Source: Leptospira paudalimensis (GTDB lineage Bacteria; Spirochaetota; Leptospiria; Leptospirales; Leptospiraceae). Taken from it: 64,000 nt of DNA. The DNA is taken from assembly GCF_026151345.1 (NCBI RefSeq), contig NZ_JAMQPR010000001.1, positions 850,231 to 914,230 of the forward strand. Reading direction: 5' to 3'. This document shows, in pieces, positions 48,732-57,571 of this stretch (within the stretch, counting starts at the first letter, position 1; each line of letters starts with the position of its first letter). Made by a program: the position numbers and the translations under genes. The notes under the pieces are model-generated. The model was not told the DNA's origin and ran no database searches. It saw nothing but the letters and a program-made list of their open reading frames with translations.

Positions 48732-48786
48732 TTACCGTTGGTAATTTAATACTTGTTTCTAAATTTGAATATATTACCGATGGTAA
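48732..48786. promoter_or_regulatory. Two TetR-type operators
   Basis: TTACC-GTT-GGTAA (48732-48744) and TTACC-GAT-GGTAA (48774-48786) are identical in both arms and lie 42 bp centre to centre, four helical turns. They fill the short gap between the TetR gene and the operon it faces. Confidence 0.85.
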
Positions 48787-48812
48787 ATTAATTCGTTTTT
48801 TGAGGGAGTTTT

Positions 48813-50807
48813 ATGAATACAGCCTTTACACCGATCCAACTAGGAAATGTGACAGTACCCAATCGATTTTTAATGGGTTCTATGCACTTAGGCGTGGAAG
48901 GAGAGACTGGAGTTGCTCATAGAATGGCTACCTTTTATGGCAAACGTTTTGATGGTGGAGTCGGAATGATTGTCACTGGCGGAATTAGTGTCAATGAAGA
49001 AGGGAAGGGATCAAAATCATTTTTTCAATTTTTAGACCCACTCCATGCAAATGAACTCAAACTACTCAACGAAGCCCTAAAAGGAAAAGGGGTAATGTGT
49101 GCGCAGTTATTTCATGCTGGTCGATATGCATTTGACCGAAACTGTGTTGCTCCATCTGCCATAAGAGCACCAATTAATCGTTATGTGCCAAGAGCGTTAA
49201 CAGAAGACGAATGTTGGAGAACCATCGAAGATTTTGGACGTTCCGCAAAAATCGCTCATGAAGTAGGGTTTGGTGCTGTGGAAATTATGGGGAGTGAAGG
49301 TTATTTATTAAATCAATTTTTTTCACCAGTGACAAATCACCGTGATGATTATTTTGGTGGTGATGCCAAACGCCGAATGAACTTTTCGATCGAAGTATTA
49401 CGTGTCGTTAAAAAAAATCTTCCCGAAGGATTCCCGATTATTTTCCGAATGTCAGGCATCGATCTGATACCAGGGAATCCTAGTTTCGAAGAAGTGATCG
49501 GATTATCAAATGCCCTACGTGATGAAAAAGTAACCGCTCTCAATATTGGAATTGGATGGCATGAGTCTAGAATCCCTACCATTAGCCAACTTGTCCCAAG
49601 AGGAGCTTGGGTTCCCATCGCACGTCGTATCAAAGAACAAACTCCAGGTGTGCCGATCATTGCTTCCAATCGTGTAAATGATGCATCCACAATTGAAAAA
49701 GTATTTTCCGAACAAAGTGTAGATATGATTTCAATGGCAAGACCGTTTTTAGCTGATCCATCTATTGTTCAAAAATTATCAAATGGAAACTCTGCACGAA
49801 TTAATACTTGTGTTGCTTGTAACCAAGCATGCCTCGACCATGCATTCCAAGAAAAACATGTTTCTTGTATTGTAAATCCTGTGGCAATGAATGAAGATAA
49901 GTATAACTTCAAAAAAACAACTAACCCAAAAAACGTTTTAGTGATTGGAACAGGACCTGCTGGATTGGAAGCCGCAAGAGTGGCAAAAGAATTAGGGCAT
50001 GATGTTACCATCTTTGAAAAAAGAGACCAAATTGGAGGTCAGTTCCAATTGGCATCACATATTCCAGGAAAATCAGAGTTTAATGAAACCATTCGTTATT
50101 TCAAAAATGAACTGAATGCGATTGGAGTCAAAATTCATTTAAACACCGAAGCAACAATCGAAAACATCAAAGCAAAAAACTCGGATGTGGTTATCTTTGC
50201 AAGTGGAGTAATCCCGCGTGAATTTCATTTAAAAGGATTAGATTTATTACCTCATGGAAGTTATGCAGATTACTTAACAGGTAAATTAGTTCCTGGAAAA
50301 GCGGTTGCAGTGATTGGTGGTGGTGGAATTGGAGTAGACGTTGCTCATCGTTTAACAGAAGAAAATGATCCGACAATTGAATCATACAATCAAAAATACA
50401 ATATAAATTCATTTACAAATGCTGTGATCCAAACTGTAAAAGCAAAACGAAAGGTAGGAGTTTTTCGTAGGAATGGAAAACATGGCGCAGGATTAGGCCC
50501 AACCACATTCTGGGCATTAAAACAAGAGTTAGAATCAGAAGGGGTTGAGTTTTTCCAAGGTTTAACATATAAGGAAGTCACAAAAGAGGGACTTGTTGTT
50601 GTATTTAAAAATGGAGAAGAGTTTTTATATCCTTGTGATTCGATCATCTTATGTGTTGGTCAGGAAAAAGAAGATTCATTGTATGAACAATACGTAAAAC
50701 AATCTCAAAACCAAAAAATCATTTTAATCGGTGGAGCAAAGGATGCTAAGAACATCGATGCAAAACGAGCATTTTTCGAAGGACTAGAAGCAGCTTATAA
50801 CATTTAA
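48813..50807 (+). CDS. fadH: 2,4-dienoyl-CoA reductase-type NADH:flavin oxidoreductase
   Basis: This 664-residue enzyme of the FadH type reduces conjugated dienoyl-CoA during beta-oxidation of unsaturated fatty acids. The N-terminal OYE-like FMN barrel (about 1-330) keeps the catalytic Tyr in MGSEGYLLNQFF and the His in IGWHESRIPT. Four Cys near 333-352 (CVACNQAC, then VSC) bind [4Fe-4S]. The FAD loop VIGTGPAGLEAA is near 376 and the NADP loop VIGGGGIGVDVAHR near 499. GGGAG precedes the ATG. It forms an operon with an acyl-CoA dehydrogenase gene 10 bp downstream, under the divergent TetR regulator. Confidence 0.93.
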   Translation: MNTAFTPIQLGNVTVPNRFLMGSMHLGVEGETGVAHRMATFYGKRFDGGVGMIVTGGISVNEEGKGSKSFFQFLDPLHANELKLLNEALKGKGVMCAQLFHAGRYAFDRNCVAPSAIRAPINRYVPRALTEDECWRTIEDFGRSAKIAHEVGFGAVEIMGSEGYLLNQFFSPVTNHRDDYFGGDAKRRMNFSIEVLRVVKKNLPEGFPIIFRMSGIDLIPGNPSFEEVIGLSNALRDEKVTALNIGIGWHESRIPTISQLVPRGAWVPIARRIKEQTPGVPIIASNRVNDASTIEKVFSEQSVDMISMARPFLADPSIVQKLSNGNSARINTCVACNQACLDHAFQEKHVSCIVNPVAMNEDKYNFKKTTNPKNVLVIGTGPAGLEAARVAKELGHDVTIFEKRDQIGGQFQLASHIPGKSEFNETIRYFKNELNAIGVKIHLNTEATIENIKAKNSDVVIFASGVIPREFHLKGLDLLPHGSYADYLTGKLVPGKAVAVIGGGGIGVDVAHRLTEENDPTIESYNQKYNINSFTNAVIQTVKAKRKVGVFRRNGKHGAGLGPTTFWALKQELESEGVEFFQGLTYKEVTKEGLVVVFKNGEEFLYPCDSIILCVGQEKEDSLYEQYVKQSQNQKIILIGGAKDAKNIDAKRAFFEGLEAAYNI

Positions 50808-50817
50808 GGAAACAAAT

Positions 50818-52566
50818 ATGATCGCAAATAACTATTTTTCAGATGATAAAGACCTACAATTAATTTATAACCAACTCATTGATTGGGAATCAATTGTAAA
50901 AGAAACAGAAGGTGATGGTTTTATTGACCATAAAGTTTATAATGAAACCAAAAATAATCGATACGAAATGGCACCTTCTTCCTTAGAAGAAGCTATGGAA
51001 TTATACACTTCCAGTTTGGATGCAATGGGAGATTTTTTTGGCAAAGATGTCTCTCAAAAATCTCAAATTATGGATCGAAACGAATTAAAGTATGAAAATG
51101 GAAAGGTAATTTTCCCAAAAGAAACTGTAGAAATTTATGAAAAATTTCGTAGTACGGGACTTATGGGTTATTCACTTCCAAGAGAAGCAGGTGGATTGAA
51201 TTTCCCTGCAACCGTTGGTGCATTTTATGCGATGATTATCGCTCGTGCGGATGTTGCTTTTTGTATGACAACCACACTCTTAAATTTAGCACAAATTGTA
51301 TCTAGGTTTGGTACAGAAGAACAAATCGAAACATATGCCACGAAGGCAGCAACGGGTGAGTGTTTATTCGCAATGTCACTCACGGAGCCAGATTTTGGGT
51401 CTGATTTAAATAGTGTCAGGACAGTCGCTGTCAAACAAGAAGATGGAAGTTATCGTTTAACAGGTACAAAACGATTTATTTCGCAAGGATGTGGTCTTGG
51501 TGAGTATCCAGCACTTCTTTTGACACTTGCAAGAACGGGAAAACCTGATGGTGGTGCTCGTGGACTTTCTGTTTTTTTAGTCAAAAGTTCTGACATCTCC
51601 GTTGCTGGTATCGAGAAAAAGATGGGCCTCCATGGATCACCAACTTGCGAGATAGTTTATGATAATAGTTACGGAGAAATTTTGGGAGAAGAAGGATTAG
51701 GTCTCACTCGTTATACCGCTGGAATGACAAATTTTATGAGACTTGTTAGCGCCTCTGGTGGTTGTGGTGGAGGAGCTGCAGCTTATTATGAGTCTTTGAA
51801 GTATGCAAATGAAAGGAACCAATTTGGAAAACCAATTTATGAGATTCCCGCTGTCTATGAGATGGTGAATAAAATCAAACGCGAAACGAACGCTATGCGA
51901 CTTCTGACACTTGAGACCGCTCGTGTGATTGACATGTACCAACACCATCAGATCCGTTTAGAAAAACAAGGAAAACCAGATCGTGACATCAGAAAGGATG
52001 AAAAAGTAAAATACTGGTCTACACTTGCTTCCATTTTAACACCTATCGCAAAATATTATAGTTCGGAAGAAGGCCATAAAAATACTAGTATCGCTGTACA
52101 GGTATTTGGTGGTGCTGGTTATACGGAAGACTATGATATTTCTAGAATGTTTCGTGATTCAAGGATCAATACCATTTACGAAGGAACTTCCCAAATTCAT
52201 GTGCGCATCGCAACAGGTGCAATCCTTGCAGGAATGGCAGGTGATGGAAATTTTAGAAAGTATCTGAATTCACTTAAAGCAGAGATTGTATCCCCATCTA
52301 CTTTTTTATTAGAACAGGAACGTGTACTGGAAGAATCAATTCGAGTGATGCGAAACATCCAAGAAGAAGTAAAAAAGGAAACCGTTGCAGAAAACTTAAT
52401 GATTCAAATGGCAAGATACCTTTGTAGTTTGTTATATGAAAAATCAATTTCAAAAATTAAAGATGCAGATACCAAAGAAATTTGGCGAAAAGATTGCCGT
52501 GCATATGTAATTGATAGTGCTGCTACGGCTCAGTCTTGCTTGTATCGAATCCAATATTTCGATTGA
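50818..52566 (+). CDS. Acyl-CoA dehydrogenase
   Basis: This 582-residue FAD-dependent acyl-CoA dehydrogenase is of the longer C-terminal-extended type. The substrate/FAD block CLFAMSLTEPDFGSDLNSVRTVA is near 180-203, followed by LTGTKRFISQG. IYEGTSQIHVR near 452 is in the usual C-terminal flavin-binding region, and the catalytic Glu position is not assigned. Its role is the first oxidation of a fatty acyl-CoA; the chain length is not apparent. AAGGAAAC precedes the ATG at a suitable distance, 10 bp after the dienoyl-CoA reductase. The 3' end runs into a 9-bp tandem repeat, GATTGATTC, that includes the stop codon. Confidence 0.93.
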   Translation: MIANNYFSDDKDLQLIYNQLIDWESIVKETEGDGFIDHKVYNETKNNRYEMAPSSLEEAMELYTSSLDAMGDFFGKDVSQKSQIMDRNELKYENGKVIFPKETVEIYEKFRSTGLMGYSLPREAGGLNFPATVGAFYAMIIARADVAFCMTTTLLNLAQIVSRFGTEEQIETYATKAATGECLFAMSLTEPDFGSDLNSVRTVAVKQEDGSYRLTGTKRFISQGCGLGEYPALLLTLARTGKPDGGARGLSVFLVKSSDISVAGIEKKMGLHGSPTCEIVYDNSYGEILGEEGLGLTRYTAGMTNFMRLVSASGGCGGGAAAYYESLKYANERNQFGKPIYEIPAVYEMVNKIKRETNAMRLLTLETARVIDMYQHHQIRLEKQGKPDRDIRKDEKVKYWSTLASILTPIAKYYSSEEGHKNTSIAVQVFGGAGYTEDYDISRMFRDSRINTIYEGTSQIHVRIATGAILAGMAGDGNFRKYLNSLKAEIVSPSTFLLEQERVLEESIRVMRNIQEEVKKETVAENLMIQMARYLCSLLYEKSISKIKDADTKEIWRKDCRAYVIDSAATAQSCLYRIQYFD

Positions 52567-52583
52567 TTCGATTGATTCGATTG
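52559..52583. repeat. Short tandem repeat over the acyl-CoA dehydrogenase stop
   Basis: The 9-bp unit GATTGATTC occurs about 2.7 times in tandem, covering the stop codon. Slippage here would change only bases after the stop unless frame is lost upstream. Confidence 0.7.
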
Positions 52584-52592
52584 GTTAGAAAA

Positions 52593-53774
52593 TCATTTAA
52601 CGGTGGTTAAAATTTTTTCGACCGCCTCCAAAATCCTTTGGATGGTGGTCGGATCTCCATAACCACCGGCGGTTGTGACAATGACCATATCGAAACTAGG
52701 AAAGGCGAAAATAAGTTGCCCCCCATTCCCAAGTGCAACTGACCACGGAATTTTTTTCTCTGCCAAAATGGTTTCTCCAAGCCACCATTGGTATCCGTAG
52801 AATAGGGGATTTCCATCCTTACGGAATATTTTGACCTGGGAATTGATTTGTTTTTTGAAAGAATCATTTAACCATTGTTTTGAGATAATTTGTTTTCCTT
52901 TCCAATTCCCTCCATTTAAGACCAACCTTCCTAATTTTAACATATCCCTTGGTTTTAACCTAAGGCCTGCATGGGCAAGTGCCCTTCCATTTCTGTCCTC
53001 AACCCATTCGAAGTTGTGGATCTCTAAAGGATTGAATAACCATTCTTTCGCTAATTCTTTTAAGGATTTGTTTGTTTTTTTTGTCAGGATATCAGAAATA
53101 ACAGACGTTCCTCCTCCATTATAATTGAAGTTAGTTCCTGGTGTATGGATCAAATCCCTGTCAAAAAAGAATTGGGGTAAGTCTTTTTTCCAAAGAAGTC
53201 GTGTTTCATCGCTGAATAAAAATCCATACCTCCATTCTTCCCAATCAAGGCCACTACTCATCGTTAGAAGGTGTTTCCACGAAATGTTTTGTTTGGGATC
53301 GTTTTTTGGAATTTGTAAATCTGGATAGTATGAAAGGACTGAAACATCCACTCCATCGATTATTTTTTTATCGATAGCAATGCCAAAAAGCAGAGAAACA
53401 ACGGATTTGCTAACAGACCTTACATCATGTAATGTATTTGCATCAAACTGAGTTTCCCCGTCAAATGGGAACCTGGTTCCATAGCGTTTGTTAAATGGAT
53501 GATCTGGTCTTGTATTGTATACTTCAGTTACGATTTTCCCATGCCTTTCGATGAGAAACGAATGGAATTCACTTTCTTCGGAAGCAATTTCATTTACATA
53601 CCCGCATAATTGATTTTGATCAAATTCTGTTTCTATGTTCGTTAGGATTTGCCACTCCCGATCTAAAATGGGTTTCGGACAAATTTGACTCTTCGGTGGT
53701 TCCGAATGAATGTTAGGGTTAGTGAAAGTAAGTGCGAAGAGAATGATTTGGAAGGTAGATTTTTTGAACTTCAT
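52593..53774 (-). CDS. Exported serine hydrolase, class C beta-lactamase fold
   Basis: This 393-residue protein of the beta-lactamase/PBP4-like serine hydrolase family has an N-terminal signal peptide (FQIILFALTFTNPNIHS). The catalytic SxxK is in VRSVSKSVVSL, and a Tyr-containing motif occurs in GTNFNYNGGGTSV. WKHLLTMSSGLDWEEW is typical of esterase-like members (EstB type). The HxG/KTG counterpart reads GNGGQ. It is probably an esterase or peptidase rather than a resistance enzyme. Single gene, ending 26 bp from the acyl-CoA dehydrogenase on the other strand. Confidence 0.9.
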   Translation of the reverse strand: MKFKKSTFQIILFALTFTNPNIHSEPPKSQICPKPILDREWQILTNIETEFDQNQLCGYVNEIASEESEFHSFLIERHGKIVTEVYNTRPDHPFNKRYGTRFPFDGETQFDANTLHDVRSVSKSVVSLLFGIAIDKKIIDGVDVSVLSYYPDLQIPKNDPKQNISWKHLLTMSSGLDWEEWRYGFLFSDETRLLWKKDLPQFFFDRDLIHTPGTNFNYNGGGTSVISDILTKKTNKSLKELAKEWLFNPLEIHNFEWVEDRNGRALAHAGLRLKPRDMLKLGRLVLNGGNWKGKQIISKQWLNDSFKKQINSQVKIFRKDGNPLFYGYQWWLGETILAEKKIPWSVALGNGGQLIFAFPSFDMVIVTTAGGYGDPTTIQRILEAVEKILTTVK

Positions 53775-53933
53775 TTGGAATGCCGATGACTACATTAGAA
53801 AAAGCTTAAACAAACAATTGTCGTTCGGAAATCAAAAAAATAGAATCATTTTAAAAAAAGGAATATCATAAAATTTTCATGAAGGTGTTGACTTGGTTGG
53901 AAAACTGCTTAACAATACGGCAGAGGTTTTTCT

Positions 53934-54263
53934 ATGAAAAAAATTCTAAGCTTATTCGTTTGTCTAACTTTCCTTGTGACAAGTTCCGTATTTGCCCATG
54001 ACCATGATGGCAAAGGAAAACATCCAATGGCAGGTGAACATTTTAAAAAGATGGACACGAATGACGATAAAAAAGTGTCAAAGGAAGAATGGCAAAAATT
54101 CCATGATGGTTTTTTCCAAGAATTGGACAAAGATGGTGACGGTTCTGTTTCTTTAGAAGAATTAAAAGAGAAACGTATGGACCAAAAAGAGAAAATGAAG
54201 GATAAAGCCAAAGAAAAGAAAAAACAAGTGAAAGAAAAAGACCAAACCAAAGATTCAGAGTGA
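53934..54263 (+). CDS. Secreted EF-hand protein
   Basis: This 109-residue exported protein has a signal peptide ending SSVFA and two EF-hand loops, DTNDDKKVSKEE and DKDGDGSVSLEE, each with Asp/Asn at positions 1, 3, 5 and Glu at 12. It should bind calcium in the periplasm. A His-rich start of the mature protein (HDHDGKGKH) may bind other metals. The C-terminal ~40 residues are almost all Lys, Glu, Asp and Gln, probably a charged helix. GGCAGAGG stands before the ATG. The role is unknown. Confidence 0.88.
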   Translation: MKKILSLFVCLTFLVTSSVFAHDHDGKGKHPMAGEHFKKMDTNDDKKVSKEEWQKFHDGFFQELDKDGDGSVSLEELKEKRMDQKEKMKDKAKEKKKQVKEKDQTKDSE

Positions 54264-54293
54264 TTTAAGCCTTTTACGTGGAGGATCGTTTAT

Positions 54294-54554
54294 TTGTTAC
54301 CTATGGAATTTTCCAAAGGGGAAACAATGAGTCAAACGGTTCTCCATTGGAATGAAAGCCAAATATCCGTTATTCTGGAGTTTTGGAATTCGAAACGATT
54401 CGTATTTGCAAAAAGAAACCAATTTGTTCCCTTTCATTCATTTTTTTTGAAACCTTTCTTTGGATTGACCTTCTTACAATTTAAGAGTGTGATACAAGCA
54501 GTCAAAACGAATGAAAGTCAAAAAAGCGAAAGCAAAACAGAAACCTTCTCCTAA
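54294..54554 (+). CDS. Possible small protein upstream of hemolysin III
   Basis: An 86-codon frame starts at a TTG with GGAGG nine bases upstream, a better Shine-Dalgarno than that of the next gene. The product has a hydrophobic centre (FLKPFFGLTFLQFKSVIQ) but no known domain. It overlaps the hemolysin III gene by 44 bp. It may be a real coupled leader peptide or merely an open stretch. Confidence 0.25.
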   Translation: MLPMEFSKGETMSQTVLHWNESQISVILEFWNSKRFVFAKRNQFVPFHSFFLKPFFGLTFLQFKSVIQAVKTNESQKSESKTETFS

Positions 54555-55362
54555 AAAACAAAAACCAACATCCAAAAAACTTTCGAATCAAAAATCTATT
54601 TCTACTTCGCATGTGAATTCGAAAAAAAATAGAACCAATCCTCCGCCCATTTCTGAAACAAAATCTGCAAGTGAGGAAAACCTTCATCCCATGAAAGAAC
54701 TGATTGATTCGGTTCATGAATATTCCATCGGCCATGAAATTGCTAATGCAGTGACTCATGGAATTGGAGGGGGCTTAAGCATTGCTGGTCTTTCTTTGTT
54801 ATTAACCATGGCAGTATTATATGGAGATATTTGGCATGTCGTAAGTTCTGCCATTTATGGAGCAACGCTGATCATTTTATACTTAGCTTCTACTCTTTAT
54901 CATGGTATCTACCATACTGCTACAAAAAAAATATTTAAAGTGATCGATCACGCATCCATTTATTTGTTAATCGCTGGTACTTATACTCCATTTACGCTTG
55001 TTAGTTTACGTGAAAATTCTGAATGGGGATGGGTATTATTTGGTGTGATTTGGATCCTTGCACTCATTGGGGTTATTTTATTATTATTGTTCCCTGGAAA
55101 GTATAGTGGCCTTCGTGTAGCAGTTTATATCATCATGGGTTGGCTTGCAATTTTTGTGATGAAAGACATCCGAGCTGCCATTGGAGTTGGTGGTATGTCT
55201 TGGTTAGTCGCCGGCGGACTAAGTTATACGTTTGGTGTGATTTTTTATCTTTGGGACCGTCTTCCAATGAATCATGCGATATGGCATCTCTTCGTTCTTT
55301 CTGGGAGCGTTTGTCATTTTTTTGCGATTTTATTTTATGTGATTCCAACAGTACCAAAATAA
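54511..55362 (+). CDS. Hemolysin III / PAQR-family membrane protein
   Basis: This 283-residue protein of the hemolysin III/YqfA (PAQR) family has seven hydrophobic helices from about 80 on. Motifs are typical: EIANAVTHGIGG, the SALYHG-like STLYHGIYH, DHASIYLLIAGTYTPF and HLFVLSGSVCHFFAI, giving the His and Asp of a metal site. The first ~60 residues are a Lys/Pro/Ser-rich extension (KKAKAKQKPSPKKQK) that is not part of the family. The ATG at 54511 lacks a good Shine-Dalgarno, so translation could begin at 54691. Eukaryotic PAQR proteins include ceramidase-like receptors; the bacterial activity is unclear. Confidence 0.9.
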   Translation: MKVKKAKAKQKPSPKKQKPTSKKLSNQKSISTSHVNSKKNRTNPPPISETKSASEENLHPMKELIDSVHEYSIGHEIANAVTHGIGGGLSIAGLSLLLTMAVLYGDIWHVVSSAIYGATLIILYLASTLYHGIYHTATKKIFKVIDHASIYLLIAGTYTPFTLVSLRENSEWGWVLFGVIWILALIGVILLLLFPGKYSGLRVAVYIIMGWLAIFVMKDIRAAIGVGGMSWLVAGGLSYTFGVIFYLWDRLPMNHAIWHLFVLSGSVCHFFAILFYVIPTVPK

Positions 55363-55441
55363 AAAATTGGTTTGTCAAAATATTTTGGAAACATAGAATT
55401 TCCCTTCTTCTCTGCCATACGGTGGAAAAGTAGGAGAATAT

Positions 55442-55729
55442 ATGAGAACATTGGTCACGTTTAGTTTTGCCTTGATGGTTTTGTTTTCATCAACGGCAAT
55501 CTTCGCGGAGGATTGTTTTTTGTGTGGGAATGGAAGCACAAATGGTTGCCAACAATGCCGGGGAAAAGACCGCAAGACTTGTGAAGCCAAAGGATGTAAA
55601 ATCTCAGGAACAGCTTCTTGTTCGACTGCCGCAAATGTGAAGGTGTGTAAATCAGAGCGAGTGTATACTGATTTGACATTCGGTGGAAATAAAAAACAGG
55701 TAAACCATTCACAAATAAAGATCAATTGA
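55442..55729 (+). CDS. Small secreted Cys-rich protein
   Basis: This 95-residue exported protein has a signal peptide ending STAIFA. The mature part has eight Cys in a compact region (EDCFLCGN, GCQQCRG, KTCEAKGC, SCST, VCKS), with CxxC repeats that could bind zinc or form disulfides. TAGGAG precedes the ATG. No known family was recognised. A bidirectional terminator follows. Confidence 0.75.
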   Translation: MRTLVTFSFALMVLFSSTAIFAEDCFLCGNGSTNGCQQCRGKDRKTCEAKGCKISGTASCSTAANVKVCKSERVYTDLTFGGNKKQVNHSQIKIN

Positions 55730-55737
55730 TTTGGTTG

Positions 55738-55769
55738 TAATCCTACCTAAATTGAATTAGGTGGGATTA
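55738..55769. terminator. Bidirectional terminator hairpin
   Basis: TAATCCTACCTAA and TTAGGTGGGATTA form a 13-bp stem (one G-U pair) with a 6-base loop between two convergent genes. Flanking T runs are short. Confidence 0.75.
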
Positions 55770-55780
55770 CTAAATTCAGT

Positions 55781-56743
55781 TCAACCTTTTGTAACATCAA
55801 TCACAACATTTCCCTTTTTATGGCCAGCTTCTACATAGTGGTGGGCTAATACCATTTCTTCTAAAGGATAATGCCTATCAATGTAGGTTTTGTATTTGCC
55901 AAGATTGGCAAGGGAAACAAGGAAATTCAAATTTTCTAATGTTTCTTTAATGGGACCAAAGTGAATTTTTTTTCTCTTAAAAAGAGATAAATAAAATGCA
56001 TCCCACATTTGACGAAATGTAGCACCTACTAAAACTAAATTACCACCTCCCTTTAAATGTTTTAAATTTTTATCAATGGTTGTTTTACCAACACATTCAA
56101 ATACGATATCATATTTGTTAGTATCAGGTAGAGAATAAAATTGATCATAATCAATGGATTCGTCAGCACCTAATGATTTTACAAGTGGTATATTTTCTTT
56201 ACTGCAAACCGTCGTAACAATTGCACCGAAATGTTTTGCAATTTGAATTGCAGATGTTCCCACAGAACTTGACGCTCCGTAGATAAGGATTGTCTGTTTG
56301 GTATGAACCTTACATTTTTGAAGGAAATCAATGGCAGTGAGACCACCGAAGGAAAGAGTTGCTCCTTCTGCAAAACTGATTCCAGATGTAAATTTTGTGA
56401 TCGTGGATTTTTCAGATACACAAATATATTCAGCATACGTTCCCATCTTCATTCCCGGTGAACCGAGTACCTTGTCTCCAACCTGAAATTTTGTAACCTT
56501 CTTGCCAACGGCTTCAACGATTCCCGAAAAACTTATGCCTAATACAACAGATCTAGGTTTGAAGATTCCGAAAAACAAACGCACTACTTTTGGATCCGGT
56601 TTTCGGAGTCTCCAGTCAGCAGAATTGACCGAGGTATTCACAATCCGGATCAATATTTGATCATCTTCTGGTATTGGGATTTCCCATTCTTCTAATTTTA
56701 ATACTTCAGGTGGTCCATACTTTCTATTTGTGATGACTCTCAA
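55781..56743 (-). CDS. Zinc-independent MDR alcohol dehydrogenase/quinone oxidoreductase
   Basis: This 320-residue medium-chain dehydrogenase/reductase of the quinone oxidoreductase-like kind uses NADPH or NADH. The N-terminal GroES-like domain (NTSVNSADWRLRKPDP) leads to a coenzyme loop, ILIYGASSSVGTSAIQIAKHFGA, near 150. Catalytic and structural zinc ligands of classic alcohol dehydrogenases are absent. It is divergent from a TetR gene with an operator in between, so it is likely induced by the TetR ligand, perhaps a toxic enone or quinone. Confidence 0.9.
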   Translation of the reverse strand: MRVITNRKYGPPEVLKLEEWEIPIPEDDQILIRIVNTSVNSADWRLRKPDPKVVRLFFGIFKPRSVVLGISFSGIVEAVGKKVTKFQVGDKVLGSPGMKMGTYAEYICVSEKSTITKFTSGISFAEGATLSFGGLTAIDFLQKCKVHTKQTILIYGASSSVGTSAIQIAKHFGAIVTTVCSKENIPLVKSLGADESIDYDQFYSLPDTNKYDIVFECVGKTTIDKNLKHLKGGGNLVLVGATFRQMWDAFYLSLFKRKKIHFGPIKETLENLNFLVSLANLGKYKTYIDRHYPLEEMVLAHHYVEAGHKKGNVVIDVTKG

Positions 56744-56769
56744 TGGGAAAACTCCTTCCTATGAAATTA

Positions 56770-56784
56770 ACTTACAGTGTAAGT
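56770..56784. promoter_or_regulatory. TetR-type operator
   Basis: ACTTAC-AGT-GTAAGT is a perfect 6-3-6 inverted repeat 27 bp before the dehydrogenase start, in the gap shared with the divergent TetR gene. Its position fits repression of the dehydrogenase promoter. Confidence 0.75.
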
Positions 56785-56902
56785 CTGTCAAGAAAATATA
56801 TTTCCAATGAAAGGATGAAAATTTTAATAAGTAGTGGATTTTATGATAAATGTAGATTAAAATTTATTCTAGTAACTGAAATGAAAAAGGGAGATTAGTG
56901 GT

Positions 56903-57565
56903 TTGGCTTTCCAAAAAAAGATTCAAAAACCGAAGAAGTCACTTTCGAAAGAAATTTTGATTGAGACATCAATCTCTTTTGCTGACAAAAAAGGGATCAA
57001 TTCCCTATCCATGAGAAATTTGGCAAATCTGTTAGGTGTTGAAGCCATGTCTTTGTACAATCATATTCAAAATAAAGATGAGTTGTTAGACGGGATGGTT
57101 GAGGATTGTGTAAAAAAAATCGCCTATCCAAAGATAGGTGGTTATTGGCGAAAAGAGATGAAAAAACGTGCAAAATCTGTACGAAAAATCCTCCTTTTAC
57201 ATCCATGGTTGACTATGTTACTTGTTTCAAGAGTGAATGTTGGAGAAAATTTACTCCAATATTTTAATGATACTTTAGGTTGTTTGGTGAAAGCAGGATT
57301 TTCCTATAAACAAGCAGACCAAATGATCAATGCCATTGATGCACATATTTATGGATTTACACTACAGGAATTGAATTTTCCATTTAAAACTGAAGAGTAT
57401 TCGCAAAAAGCGAGTGAATACTTACCAATGATCCCAAAGGATCAATTGCCATACTTTTACCAACTAACAAAAGATGTGGCAACTAAGAAATATAATGGAA
57501 AACATGATTTTGAATTTGGGTTGGACTTAATCCTGGATGGATTCAATCCAAATCCCAAATCTTAA
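56903..57565 (+). CDS. TetR-family regulator with TetR_C-type domain
   Basis: This 220-residue regulator has the HTH at about 17-62 (SKEILIETSISFADKKGINSLSMRNLANLLGVEAMSLYNHIQNKDELLDGM) and a C-terminal domain like that of tetracycline repressor relatives (NAIDAHIYGFTLQELNFPF). The start is probably TTG at 56903, with GGGAG about 10 bases upstream; no in-frame ATG lies close. It is divergent from the MDR dehydrogenase and likely represses it. It ends 6 bp from the convergent porin gene. Confidence 0.9.
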   Translation: MAFQKKIQKPKKSLSKEILIETSISFADKKGINSLSMRNLANLLGVEAMSLYNHIQNKDELLDGMVEDCVKKIAYPKIGGYWRKEMKKRAKSVRKILLLHPWLTMLLVSRVNVGENLLQYFNDTLGCLVKAGFSYKQADQMINAIDAHIYGFTLQELNFPFKTEEYSQKASEYLPMIPKDQLPYFYQLTKDVATKKYNGKHDFEFGLDLILDGFNPNPKS

Positions 57566-57571
57566 TTAATC

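Noticed and set aside
53909..54250. A 113-codon - strand frame opposite the EF-hand gene
   Set aside because: It is the Phe/Ser-rich complement of a Lys/Glu-rich gene whose + strand product has a signal peptide and two EF-hands.
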